A stretch of DNA of 64,000 nt. Origin: Clostridiaceae bacterium. Its GTDB lineage: Bacteria; Bacillota; Clostridia; Lachnospirales; Lachnospiraceae. The DNA lies in assembly GCA_009911065.1 (NCBI GenBank), contig QXWR01000031.1:1-64000 (forward strand). The letters are read 5' to 3'. Below are positions 53,313-61,530 of the stretch, piece by piece; the stretch's first letter is position 1; each line of letters opens with the position of its first letter. A program made the translations under genes and the position numbers. Under the pieces are notes generated by a model. That model saw only the letters and a list, made by a program, of their open reading frames with translations, did not search any database and was not told the origin of the DNA.

Positions 53313-53803
53313 CCTGGTCCCCTAACTCCAACCATTCCGGCTGCCGCCCACTTTCCACTTGCAGGCATTGGAATATTGCTTTCTGTGATCTCTTCAAGGA
53401 CCCGCCGGAAGTCCTCTCCCTTATTGCTCGAAAAAGCCCCGGCCACGTTTTCCCAGATAATATATTTTGGGTATTCTCCATTTGTCTCTGCCCTCATTTC
53501 CCGTATAATCCGCACCGCCTCCAGGAATAGCCCGGAACGGGACCCGGAAAGCCCGGCCTGCTTCCCGGCCACGCTTAAGTCCTGGCACGGGCTGCCGAAA
53601 CTGATAATGTCCACCGGGGGAATTTCCGCCCCGTTTATTTTGGTTATGTCCCCCAGCCGGATTGCCTGCGGAAAGTGTTTGGTTGAAATGTCAATACAGT
53701 TTTCTTCAATCTCGCTGGTCCAGATCGTTTCTATGCCCTGTCTGGACGCCGCAAGCGGAAAGCCAGCTATGCCGTCAAACAAACTCCCTAAAGTCAGCCC
53801 CAT
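53276..53803 (-). CDS. DNA cytosine-5 methyltransferase, N-terminal part (frameshifted)
   Basis: Residues 1-155 or so carry the Dcm-family motifs: LGSLFDGIAGFPLAA (SAM site), GSPCQDLSVAGKQAGL with catalytic cysteine at 73, and ENVAGAFSS. After AAAGMV the frame enters a run of eight G (plus strand C8 at 53307-53314) and soon stops. With seven G it would continue straight into the downstream part. So this is a sequencing error, a phase-variable switch, or a fresh mutation. Confidence 0.85.
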   Translation of the reverse strand: MGLTLGSLFDGIAGFPLAASRQGIETIWTSEIEENCIDISTKHFPQAIRLGDITKINGAEIPPVDIISFGSPCQDLSVAGKQAGLSGSRSGLFLEAVRIIREMRAETNGEYPKYIIWENVAGAFSSNKGEDFRRVLEEITESNIPMPASGKWAAAGMVGVRGPGGGIAHYSMEKA

Positions 53804-53815
53804 GCCTCCGCCCCC

Positions 53816-54583
53816 TTAATTCCCGTAACGCTCCGTGAACCACCTGGCGTATACCCTGGCCATATCCTCTATACACTCACATTCTGTATAGTCAGCGCCG
53901 CATATAGCGGCTTCCAGGGTGGTTTCCAGGAATGCGTCCTGCTTCTCTTCGTCCTGCCCCTCGATAATATCAATAATCCTTTCCACCGTCTCTTCTCCCA
54001 GAACGGCTTCCAGTTTCACCTGGCGTTCATGGCGATCTGCAAGGCGGGCCATTTCCTCCTGGGCCAGTTCGCTTTTATAGTCCAGGAATAGGCAATGGCC
54101 GTTGAACTTTACCCGGAAGGCTTCCAGATCAGCCGCCGTCATGTACTTGTGCCCGTAAATTTCTTTCATTTTCCGCCAGGTGCCCCAGGGTACAAAGCCG
54201 AACACATCACCAATTCCCACGCATACCCCGGCCATTGCGCCTGCTGCCCAGTGCCGTTCTAAGCTGTCCCACTGGGTCTTTGTGATCACGGACTGTAAAA
54301 TCCTGTCCGTGCTGGTATACTTCGCTTCAAAGCATATCGCCTGGCCGCCCCGCAGGGTGCCCATGAAATCCGGCTGCGCATTCGCAATAAAACGGCCCGT
54401 GAAAGTCCCGTCCCTGCCCGTGCCTGTCGTTCTGAACGGTTCCGGGATTTTCTCCACGATTGCCCGCCCGGTGTCCTTGTAATACCCACAAGCGCCGCTT
54501 ATGTAGCCTTCAAAGAAATGGCCCTGGGCATTATTCTTCATTGCCTGCCAGCTTTTATTTGTCCGTGGTTTGCGTCTGTTCAT
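53816..54583 (-). CDS. RecU-like Holliday junction resolvase
   Basis: A 255-residue protein. The N-terminal 170 residues match RecU/PD-(D/E)XK resolvases (GHFFEGYISGACGYYKDTGR, DFMGTLRGGQAICFEAKYTS with the catalytic Asp, Glu and Lys). A C-terminal helical extension of about 80 residues is unusual. It would resolve recombination intermediates before packaging. It overlaps the HD gene by 4 bases. Confidence 0.85.
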   Translation of the reverse strand: MNRRKPRTNKSWQAMKNNAQGHFFEGYISGACGYYKDTGRAIVEKIPEPFRTTGTGRDGTFTGRFIANAQPDFMGTLRGGQAICFEAKYTSTDRILQSVITKTQWDSLERHWAAGAMAGVCVGIGDVFGFVPWGTWRKMKEIYGHKYMTAADLEAFRVKFNGHCLFLDYKSELAQEEMARLADRHERQVKLEAVLGEETVERIIDIIEGQDEEKQDAFLETTLEAAICGADYTECECIEDMARVYARWFTERYGN

Positions 54584-55161
54584 TCCGTCTTTCCTCCATT
54601 CCCGGCCAGCCAGGTGTCTTCCATGTCCGCCAGATGGACCATGACGGCCAGCGGGTATTTTGCCCAGGCGTCAGAAAGACTATGGCTGTCCGTCCTGGCC
54701 CTGGCGTCAAAACCTCCCATGTGCCAGTTAATGGCCATGATCTCTTCGTCCGTCAGCTGTATATAGTGCATAATCAGCATAACCGACTTTTCCCCGTGCC
54801 CTGCCGGGAACTGGTTATCATACCCCCAGCACTCCACCTGCTGCCATTCCCCGTTTGCGTCCTTCTGGTTCTTTGTATACTTCGTGTAGAAATCCGCCTT
54901 GCACACGTCATGCAAAAGCCCCACTATTGCGATACTGTCCAGATCATACCCCACGGCACGTTTTAACAGGTTTTCATATACAGCCAGGGAATGTTCCAGC
55001 AGGCCGCATTCATGCGCCCCGTGGTACTTCGTGCTGGCCGGGGCCGTGTAAAAGTCCGTTGCTTCCAGCCAGGCCAGCAGGTCTTCTATGCCCTGGCGCT
55101 TCACGCTCCGCAGAATAGCCCTAAAAGCCATTATCATTTCTTCTTTGCTGTGTCCTCTCAC
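54580..55161 (-). CDS. HD-domain phosphohydrolase
   Basis: A 193-residue metal-dependent hydrolase. HECGLLEHSLAV and VGLLHDVCKAD give the HD metal ligands, with HGEKSVMLIM and a later HLADMEDT. The substrate could be a nucleotide or cyclic nucleotide. Start GTG at 55161 is 7 bases after GGAGG and overlaps the previous stop by 4 bases (GTGA). Confidence 0.83.
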   Translation of the reverse strand: MRGHSKEEMIMAFRAILRSVKRQGIEDLLAWLEATDFYTAPASTKYHGAHECGLLEHSLAVYENLLKRAVGYDLDSIAIVGLLHDVCKADFYTKYTKNQKDANGEWQQVECWGYDNQFPAGHGEKSVMLIMHYIQLTDEEIMAINWHMGGFDARARTDSHSLSDAWAKYPLAVMVHLADMEDTWLAGNGGKTE

Positions 55162-55574
55162 TTTTCTACCTCCGTTTTCAGATACTGCCACGACTGCGGC
55201 GGGCGGCTTATGCCGTATGCTTCCAGGGGGACGGGCTTTTCATACTCCTGGACTTCGGATATTATCCAGCCCCACATGGGCCTGCCGCTGTCCCCTGCGT
55301 ACTTTTTCAGCTGTTCTTTTTTCAGACAGCTGGCCGCCTGTACGTTGTATTCCCCCGCCGTGCCGCATACGCTCTGCACCTCCGGCAGGGTCCTGATCTT
55401 CTGCACTCCGGGGCAGTTAAATTCCCCGCATACCCCCACGCCGCCCGTGATATATACCAGCACCCGCAGGGGCCATTCCTCCGGCGCTATATGGGGATAC
55501 GTCTTTCTGATTTCCAGCAGTTTTTCCCTGGAAACCATTTTCTTCCACCAGCGATCATGTAAAGACAAGATCAC
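55158..55574 (-). CDS. ASCH-like RNA/nucleotide-binding domain protein
   Basis: A 138-residue protein. LSLHDRWWKKMVSREKLLEI, VLVYITGGVGVCGEF and GWIISEVQEYEKPVPLEA follow the pattern of small ASCH-type domains of phages. Such domains bind RNA or modified nucleotides. Start GTG at 55574 lies after GCAGGATAAC. It overlaps neighbours on both sides. Confidence 0.68.
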   Translation of the reverse strand: MILSLHDRWWKKMVSREKLLEIRKTYPHIAPEEWPLRVLVYITGGVGVCGEFNCPGVQKIRTLPEVQSVCGTAGEYNVQAASCLKKEQLKKYAGDSGRPMWGWIISEVQEYEKPVPLEAYGISRPPQSWQYLKTEVEK

Positions 55575-55875
55575 CGTTATCCTGCTGCCCACTTCCTTTT
55601 TCCTCCTTCCTGGCTTTAAATTCCCCCAGGTCAAGCGCCTGGCCGCACCTGCTGCAATAATTCCAGCCGTCAGATACCCGGAAATGATAGTCCGGCCTTG
55701 CCAGATCACCGTCATAGACAGAAAACAGGTGGTCCCCGCATACCGGGCAGTAAAAACTGTTTAGGTATCCCAGGGGCGGGGTGCCTGCCAGCGTGGGGCG
55801 CTTCCCCCTCTGCCGCTTCGGCTTCCTGGGGGTATCCCTTCCCCCTGCCCTTTTAAAATCCTGCCGTTTCGCCAT
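55555..55875 (-). CDS. Zinc-ribbon phage protein
   Basis: A 106-residue protein with a basic N-terminus and two knuckles (FYCPVCGD and NYCSRCGQ), a zinc ribbon. Start at 55875 (MAKRQDFKRA) follows GGAAAGAAG. It is a possible DNA-binding or transcription factor; no specific role is known. Confidence 0.68.
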   Translation of the reverse strand: MAKRQDFKRAGGRDTPRKPKRQRGKRPTLAGTPPLGYLNSFYCPVCGDHLFSVYDGDLARPDYHFRVSDGWNYCSRCGQALDLGEFKARKEEKGSGQQDNGDLVFT

Positions 55876-56119
55876 CTTCTTTCCTTTCCGGCCTGTCATC
55901 AAAGCTGAAATTTTCAACCACATTCCGCAGGAGACGTTCCGCCCGGCGTCCTAAATGGGAATTGAGAAATTTCAAGTCCGCTTTTGTGAACCTGGCCTTA
56001 TAATCATTTATGAACCTTGACAGCGCCAGAAATTCCAGGGGGTCCAGTGTCTTTGCCTCCCTGGCAAATTTCTCTTTATCTTCTTTTGTCAGCTTCACTT
56101 TCCCCGGCTCTTTCATCAT
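55853..56119 (-). CDS. Small phage protein of unknown function
   Basis: An 88-residue charged helical protein (TKEDKEKFAREAKTLDPLEF). The start overlaps the previous gene (ATGATG). No family is recognised. Confidence 0.62.
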   Translation of the reverse strand: MMKEPGKVKLTKEDKEKFAREAKTLDPLEFLALSRFINDYKARFTKADLKFLNSHLGRRAERLLRNVVENFSFDDRPERKEDGETAGF

Positions 56120-56424
56120 GCCTGCCCTTCCAGAATAATCCTGGTATAGATCAGCATTTCCAGATCACTGAACTGGAAATCACTGATACTTTCCGCCGCC
56201 ACTGCCGTTTTCGGTTCCTTCTGGCCTCCCAGGTACTTCCCCCTGTTCTCTCTGCGGAAAATGTCCGTTTCCAGGCCGAACTGCTTCACTTCCCTGGCGG
56301 GGTCAATCTCTCCGTGGTACTGCATACATGCCACATAGCCCCGGTATATCTCCCGCCCGTCCGCTTCCCGTATGATCAGACGGTCACTGTGTACCGCCCT
56401 TTTCAGCATTTCTCCCAGCGTCAC
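56116..56424 (-). CDS. Small phage protein of unknown function
   Basis: A 102-residue protein (TLGEMLKRAVHSDRLIIRE). Start GTG at 56424 is 7 bases after GGGAGGG and overlaps the Rep stop by 4 bases (GTGA), so translation is coupled to Rep. No domain is recognised. Confidence 0.65.
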   Translation of the reverse strand: MTLGEMLKRAVHSDRLIIREADGREIYRGYVACMQYHGEIDPAREVKQFGLETDIFRRENRGKYLGGQKEPKTAVAAESISDFQFSDLEMLIYTRIILEGQA

Positions 56425-57293
56425 TTCTGCTTCCCTCCCTTCCCTTTCGGTTTTTTCTTTTTCGGCTTCTTTGCCTTGCGCCACATTTTCAGATAAACAT
56501 GCCACCCGGTTTCCTCATAAAATTCTGTCTTGACTTCACTGATCGTATAATCCGGGAACTGCTTTTCAAAATACACCTTCCCCAGATCATTGGACTTTGC
56601 CAGTTCTTCCACCCTCTTTTTGCTGTACTTGTGATCTGCGTCCGGCTGCCTCACTGGCCGTTCCAGGTTCCGGGAAGAGGACCAGCGCTTTTTCCCATTG
56701 GGGTTCTTTGTCACATACATGCAAAGGGCCTCTATGCCGTTTTTGTCCACTTGCAGACGGTCCGCATTCACCCACCCCAGCTTCCCCACCTGGTCCATAT
56801 ATTCCGGGTCCGTGTCGTACTTGTGCCAGTTTATCCGCTCTGCGGTCCACATCATTTCCACTTCGTCCCGGCTCATGCCTCCATTCATGATTATGTGGTG
56901 GTGTATCCTGGTGATCTTGTCCCCGTCCTTGCTGTACCCGTATTCCGTCACCAGTATGTATTTTAAAGGGGGCAGTTTCAGCTTTTTCCGCCTGTAGGCA
57001 ATCCGCCGCAGGTAATTCCCCACCACCCGTTCCGCCTCTTCCTCTGTCTCCGGCAGCGTCCCCTTTGCGTATGTGCAGGTGACATGCAGATCACCTATGC
57101 CAAAATTGCCATTCCCCAGCTGTACCAGATACCGCCTTGCATTTTTATCATTCAGATTTTTCTGCTTCGGCTCTGTAACCTTCTGCCGCTTCCCCCTCTT
57201 CCCCTTGACTGCCCTTTCCGCATTGTCTGTCCTGGGTATTATGTCCACTTCTCTGTAATCCCGGCAGTCCACTTTCTTTTCCCGATAAAACAT
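56421..57293 (-). CDS. HUH-type replication initiation protein
   Basis: A 290-residue Rep with the HUH endonuclease motif in KITRIHHHIIMNGG, an upstream LHVTCTYAKG strand and YILVTEYGYSKDG, and a candidate nicking tyrosine in ALCMYVTKNP. The C-terminus is Lys-rich. Such proteins (G2P/ORF2-like) start rolling-circle replication by nicking. It is unusual beside a cos-packaging myovirus module. Inverted repeats upstream (57325-57452) may be its origin. Confidence 0.82.
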   Translation of the reverse strand: MFYREKKVDCRDYREVDIIPRTDNAERAVKGKRGKRQKVTEPKQKNLNDKNARRYLVQLGNGNFGIGDLHVTCTYAKGTLPETEEEAERVVGNYLRRIAYRRKKLKLPPLKYILVTEYGYSKDGDKITRIHHHIIMNGGMSRDEVEMMWTAERINWHKYDTDPEYMDQVGKLGWVNADRLQVDKNGIEALCMYVTKNPNGKKRWSSSRNLERPVRQPDADHKYSKKRVEELAKSNDLGKVYFEKQFPDYTISEVKTEFYEETGWHVYLKMWRKAKKPKKKKPKGKGGKQK

Positions 57294-57324
57294 TTTCTGC
57301 CTGCCTTCCCTTGTACCAGGGGCA

Positions 57325-57452
57325 GGGGTATTCTTACCAGGCCAGCAGGGGGTCTTCTCTCCCCTCCTGTACTACTCCCTTATATTCACCTGTTGACAGT
57401 CCGGCTTTCATGCCACTATATTTTTCTGGTATGGTAAGAATGTTAATACCCC
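57325..57452. repeat. Inverted repeats upstream of rep, candidate origin or operator
   Basis: GGGGTATTCTTACCA (57325-57339) is mirrored by TGGTAAGAATGTTAATACCCC (57432-57452). Together with A+T-rich DNA around 57520-57545 this fits a replication origin or autoregulatory site. Apart from one doubtful frame (57334-57513), the 328 bases between rep and the DGR target hold no gene. Confidence 0.5.
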
Positions 57453-57550
57453 ATACAAGCCCGCTTTCCGGGGCATTCTCCCGGATTTTTGCTTGCCTTT
57501 TTCCTGCCAACATGGTACAATATAAGTGTGATTTATATATCTGTTGGCAA

Positions 57551-57592
57551 AAAGCCTTGACCGTGTTTCCCGGCACTGTCAAGGCTTTTTTT
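57551..57592 (-). terminator. Bidirectional terminator after DGR target 2
   Basis: GCCTTGAC (57554-57561) pairs with GTCAAGGC (57578-57585), with T runs on both sides. It closes the target 2 transcript and separates it from the rep operon. Confidence 0.82.
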
Positions 57593-57621
57593 CTTGCTTC
57601 CCGGCTTCCTGCGGGGCGTTA

Positions 57622-58596
57622 TCACGCCCCGATCAGTTTGCCAGTGATCTGTTTCCAGTCTTTCACGTACAAAGCGGAACGGAAACCAATGCTCACAGCG
57701 ACGTTAGAACGGGGGTCGTTCAGATTGACAGCGGACGCCCCGGCGTTGGAAGTGTCGCGGAAACTCGACCCCCGGAACGGCACAGCTTCTGCCAGTTCGC
57801 TGTCCACATATATTCCGTCTTTGCGCTCTTTGTAGTCCGGCGGCAGGATAGCAAGGTCAAAAATGATCTGCGGTATGCTTTCCAGGCCGTCAAGCCGTAT
57901 GTCCCGCATGTGCGCCCCGTCCCAGTCTTCCTTTGCCTGGTCCGTGGTGATCGTCACGCCGTTACCGCCGGAAAGATAGATGGTCTTCCCGTCCTCCGTC
58001 TTCGCCTGCTGCCAGGCGGCGCTGTCGCTGGCCATGCTTACCACTGCGGCGTCATTGTTGGGGATATAGTCCACCCGGCCTTTTTGCAGGCGCAAGCCCG
58101 TTACCATCTCCCAGACGTTCCCTTTCAGCCCATACACGCCGTTTTCCGTGTGGTCATGGCTCCACGTCACCGGGTCAAGCCCTGTCAGCGTCCGGCGTCC
58201 GTCATATGTAACGCCGCATTCCTCCGGGAAATCATAATCCCTGCCGCCTTCCGTGTTCCCGTGCGGCTCCGTGCCCAGGTCCCGGCTTTCCGCCAGCAGA
58301 TAGGCATATTCCGTATTGGTCAGCAGGTGCCAGCCTTCCCCCTTCGCCCGGCAGGCCCTGGCGGCGCTGTCCAGATCAATCTTCGTCCAGGGTTCCCGAT
58401 ACGGCAGGGAATGCGGTATGCCCTCTATGTTGGTGTTGTGAAACTGTGAAATCAGAATGGCGTCCACAACCTCCCCGCATACCACGAACATGGGCGGGGC
58501 CTGCGCCGGGTCCTTGCTGCCGGTCCAGGAGAATGCCGCCATATAGTTGGGCACCCCTCTTTCGTCCTTGATGATCAGTTTCTGTCTTCTTACCAT
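57622..58596 (-). CDS. DGR target 2: remote FGE/C-type-lectin-fold variable protein
   Basis: A 324-residue protein with the same fold as target 1. The marker is GVYGLKGNVWEMVTGLRLQK, and the C-terminus holds variable repeat 2 (VPFRGSSFRDTSNAGASAV and on), followed by 17 fixed residues. No signal peptide or membrane segment is seen. It lies 35 kb from the RT among replication genes with its own terminator, so it is probably not a tail tip made late. The ATG follows GGAGGGCAAGACAA. It may display variable ligands from the lysogen or bind other targets. Confidence 0.9.
   Translation of the reverse strand: MVRRQKLIIKDERGVPNYMAAFSWTGSKDPAQAPPMFVVCGEVVDAILISQFHNTNIEGIPHSLPYREPWTKIDLDSAARACRAKGEGWHLLTNTEYAYLLAESRDLGTEPHGNTEGGRDYDFPEECGVTYDGRRTLTGLDPVTWSHDHTENGVYGLKGNVWEMVTGLRLQKGRVDYIPNNDAAVVSMASDSAAWQQAKTEDGKTIYLSGGNGVTITTDQAKEDWDGAHMRDIRLDGLESIPQIIFDLAILPPDYKERKDGIYVDSELAEAVPFRGSSFRDTSNAGASAVNLNDPRSNVAVSIGFRSALYVKDWKQITGKLIGA
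57672..57782 (-). repeat. DGR variable repeat 2
   Basis: Gap-free alignment of 111 bases to the template repeat at 22183-22293. All 7 differences are at template adenines (sense strand). Fewer changes than in VR1 suggest a more recent or less frequent homing event. Confidence 0.95.
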
Positions 58597-58642
58597 TTGT
58601 CTTGCCCTCCATTCATTTTTTATCTGAACCCCTGGCGGGGTA

Positions 58643-59221
58643 TCATTCTGTTACAGTTTTCTTTCTCCCCGGCCCGGCGTCTTCAAAACGGTATGTGAAG
58701 CCGTCCAGGGCATAGGGGTTCTTCACTTTCCCGTTGCACCGGTCCAGTACAGTCTGATAACTCATGTGGTTAGCTTTCGCCGCCTCCCTGGCCGATCTGT
58801 AAACCTCCACTTCCCTGCCGTCTCTGTCAACTTTAAAGACGGCTTTCCTCTTGCTGCTCATGTGCCCCGTAAGCCTGCCCAGGCTCACCCGGTCAATGAA
58901 CCCGATATTTTCCAGGCGATTGTCCCAGATATTCCTGTTGATATGATACGGCACCTTGTTTTCCGGCCATGTCCCGTACCAGGTCACGGCCATGATCGTT
59001 AAAAGCTGTACTTCCGTGCTTTTCCCGTCCTTCGTCAGCTTGACAAAAAGCCTCTGCCGGAATTTCTTTCCGCTCTTCCTGTATGCGGTCATATCCCGCA
59101 CCAGGCCGGAAGGGAAGACACGGCGCACGTCAGCTATTCGGTTCACCTGGTATTTCCCATCATATCCGGGAATATCCCGCCACCAGCCCGGCCCGGCGTC
59201 CTCTGGTATGTATGCCTTCAT
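58643..59221 (-). CDS. NUMOD4/HNH-type homing endonuclease
   Basis: A 192-residue protein. NUMOD4 (WWRDIPGYDGKYQVNRIADV) is followed by an HNH-like core (VPYHINRNIWDNRLENIGFI) and a NUMOD1-like DNA-binding end (EVYRSAREAAKANHMSYQTV). It would cut DNA and spread itself. The ATG at 59221 is 8 bases after GGAGGG. It sits next to DGR target 2 and may have helped that gene to move; this is speculation. Confidence 0.83.
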   Translation of the reverse strand: MKAYIPEDAGPGWWRDIPGYDGKYQVNRIADVRRVFPSGLVRDMTAYRKSGKKFRQRLFVKLTKDGKSTEVQLLTIMAVTWYGTWPENKVPYHINRNIWDNRLENIGFIDRVSLGRLTGHMSSKRKAVFKVDRDGREVEVYRSAREAAKANHMSYQTVLDRCNGKVKNPYALDGFTYRFEDAGPGRKKTVTE

Positions 59222-59240
59222 GCCTGCTGCCCTCCTGGTA

Positions 59241-60614
59241 TTAACATGGCCCGCCCTCTGCCCCTCCAAACGCTCCGGCAGGGAACCGCCAGTTTTCTGT
59301 ATACATGCGTTCCGCAGGGAAAACCCCTGTCTTGATCTCTTCTATGGCCTCCCGGTCCCAGTAGACGCAACTTTCAGCGCTGCCTATATAGGTTTCCAGG
59401 TCTTTTTTATTATCCAGGGTGAAGCCCAGCGTTTCTTCATCACGTTTCACCGCCTCCACCTCTTCCGGGAATATATCCCGTATTCCCGCCCAGTGTTTGG
59501 GCAGGGAGAATATGCACATCATACAGCTGCACCTATTCCAGCCCGCCCTATAGCAGGAATGCGGGGTCACTTTATGCCTTTTGATGATCTCCCATATATC
59601 CTTTTCGCTATGGTCTATCACTGGCCGCCACTGGTGGACCAGCCGCCGGGCCTTTTTATATGCAAACGTGCGGTGCAATTCCATTTCATTCAGTTTGGAA
59701 CGGCAGCTGCTTTCCCCTCTCCGTTCCCCGGATACCACCAGAATTTTGGTATTCGCTCTTGTCTTCTCCAAATTCGCCGTGACGCTGCCCTGTACCTGCA
59801 TTTTCAGCGCCCCACTGCACCAGCGCCCAGACTGCGGGCTGCTCTTTGCGGGAAACTTCATTCTTTTTCCTAACAGTTCCAGATCAGAAAGACTTTCCAG
59901 ATTGCGGATAGTGCTTTCCGCCACCATAACTTTCAGATAGGCACTGCACCAGCGTGTTGCCAGGCTCCCGGCTTTCGCCGGAAATTTCATTCTGTAGCCG
60001 TATTCTTTCAGTTCCTGTATGTCCTTTTCCTCTGCTATCCCTTCCAGTATCTTTTCCCGCAGTTCGTCACTTCTTTTCTGCTTTTCAGTCAGCGGCACCG
60101 TGGCCGTCTGCCCTTCGTCATCTTCATACTGTACAGGCCAGGAAGCGCCCTGGCGGTACACTTCGCCCCAGAACCCGTTCACCCTCCAGGACTTCCGCAG
60201 GTGGACCCCCTCTGCCTTCGCAAAGGCTTCCACATAGGACTGGGTAACAGGCCAGTCCATGCGCCGTTCCGGGTGCCCGCCGTCAATGTCATGGTGCCAC
60301 AGTTCAATTTTTTCTTTGGGCACTCCCCATTCCAGCAATTTCAGATATGCCGCCAGGCTGTCTTTGCCGCCGGAAAAAAGGACAATGATCAGATCATAGT
60401 TTTCCAGCGGTAACAGCCGGGGCAGGTATGATTTTTTGTCCGTGGCCGTCTTCCGCTTCCCAGGGACACGGGGGCGGAAGCGCACCTGGCGGCCATATAT
60501 GGGGCGCTCCTGCCAGCCGTACACCACCGGGGTGTCTTTGGTGCAGTCAGCGTCTTTTATGAAATTAACCACCTTCTGTTCTGCCTCCCGTCTTTCAATC
60601 TCTGTAATCTTCAA
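59241..60614 (-). CDS. PP-loop ATPase, PAPS reductase/DndC-like
   Basis: A 457-residue protein with PP-loop SGGKDS at residues 81-86 and several cysteines (CSCMMCIF, RWCS twice). A central segment is duplicated: YRMKFPAKAGSLATRWCSAY and KRMKFPAKSSPQSGRWCSGA. PAPS reductase-like enzymes activate sulfur or adenylate substrates; DndC takes part in DNA phosphorothioation. Here the partner is a radical SAM protein, with no dndA, D or E visible. It overlaps that gene by 20 bases, so the two probably work together, perhaps on nucleic-acid modification. Confidence 0.78.
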   Translation of the reverse strand: MKITEIERREAEQKVVNFIKDADCTKDTPVVYGWQERPIYGRQVRFRPRVPGKRKTATDKKSYLPRLLPLENYDLIIVLFSGGKDSLAAYLKLLEWGVPKEKIELWHHDIDGGHPERRMDWPVTQSYVEAFAKAEGVHLRKSWRVNGFWGEVYRQGASWPVQYEDDEGQTATVPLTEKQKRSDELREKILEGIAEEKDIQELKEYGYRMKFPAKAGSLATRWCSAYLKVMVAESTIRNLESLSDLELLGKRMKFPAKSSPQSGRWCSGALKMQVQGSVTANLEKTRANTKILVVSGERRGESSCRSKLNEMELHRTFAYKKARRLVHQWRPVIDHSEKDIWEIIKRHKVTPHSCYRAGWNRCSCMMCIFSLPKHWAGIRDIFPEEVEAVKRDEETLGFTLDNKKDLETYIGSAESCVYWDREAIEEIKTGVFPAERMYTENWRFPAGAFGGAEGGPC

Positions 60615-61518
60615 ATCGTGGGCAATTCCGCCAAATCGGGCGGCAGTTCACCCAGCGGGCAATCCGCTTGTATATATGGGCGGCGTGTTCCTTGTCATAG
60701 ATCATTATGTATGGGTCAAAACCCAGCCGCCGCAGGGTATATATGCGGTGAAAATCCTGGTCCAGTGTGCTGTTGAAATTAACCAACACATAGACTTCCT
60801 TGTATACAGGGGATTTTCTCTTGTAAAGCCGTGCAAAGCGTTCAAAATCGCTTTCCAGATCATCTTCCGGCCGGTCCCATGCCAGATGAACGTATTTCAT
60901 GCGTATTCGGTTCAGCATGGCGATCTTTTCCGGCGTGGCCAGGCGCACGTCCAGGCCCTGGTTAAAATCCACCAGCGCCCTGGAACTGATCAGCTGGTCC
61001 AGCAGGTCTTCCCAGTCCCGGCAGGCCAAAATATTGGGGTCACAGATCACAATTTTTTCCTGCCCCATCCAAAATTCCGCCAAATCGGCCACCTTTATGC
61101 TGCACTTCCCTTCCTTTGCCGCTACATGGCAAAATTCGCAGTTCCTGGGGCAGCCTCTTGTCAGAAATCCGTATGCCGTGTTCCGGGTCTTCTCCGGGTA
61201 CAGGCTATAATCCGGGTAAATGTGTTCAATTTCCGGGGGCAGTAGCGTGTCACGCTCTCTTTTGTATACCTCTTTCCCGTTTTCCAGTTCTATGCAGTAC
61301 CCGGAACCGCCCCTGGCCACTTCGTCCGCATATATGGGCGCTGTATAGTCCGGCGTGAAGGAAAATACCTTGCTTAAATACACTTTGTCCATGTGGCCGG
61401 AAAACATGGGGTGATACCATTCGACATGATCACCCTGGGCCTTGTGCCAGGCGGATATTTTCATCAATGGGATATTGGGGTAATTATGGCCGTCAACGTC
61501 CACAAGCCCTATCTTCAT
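60595..61518 (-). CDS. Radical SAM protein
   Basis: A 307-residue radical SAM enzyme. The Fe-S motif CPRNCEFC gives C123, C127 and C130; the N-terminus (GLVDVDGHNYPNIPLMKISA) resembles the cobalamin-binding-like half of the B12-radical SAM group. The substrate is unknown. It is coupled to the PP-loop ATPase gene that follows. The two occur together in some Clostridial phages as I recall them, and the pair may modify nucleic acid or tRNA. Confidence 0.8.
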   Translation of the reverse strand: MKIGLVDVDGHNYPNIPLMKISAWHKAQGDHVEWYHPMFSGHMDKVYLSKVFSFTPDYTAPIYADEVARGGSGYCIELENGKEVYKRERDTLLPPEIEHIYPDYSLYPEKTRNTAYGFLTRGCPRNCEFCHVAAKEGKCSIKVADLAEFWMGQEKIVICDPNILACRDWEDLLDQLISSRALVDFNQGLDVRLATPEKIAMLNRIRMKYVHLAWDRPEDDLESDFERFARLYKRKSPVYKEVYVLVNFNSTLDQDFHRIYTLRRLGFDPYIMIYDKEHAAHIYKRIARWVNCRPIWRNCPRFEDYRD

Positions 61519-61530
61519 GCCCTCTGCCCC

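Noticed and set aside
52363..53803. Two separate methyltransferase genes
   Set aside because: The two frames carry different, complementary motifs of a single Dcm enzyme and join at one homopolymer, so they are one broken gene.
57334..57513. Leftward frame of about 59 codons between rep and DGR target 2
   Set aside because: No ribosome binding site. The region is better explained by inverted repeats and promoter-like A+T-rich DNA. Kept only as a doubtful possibility.
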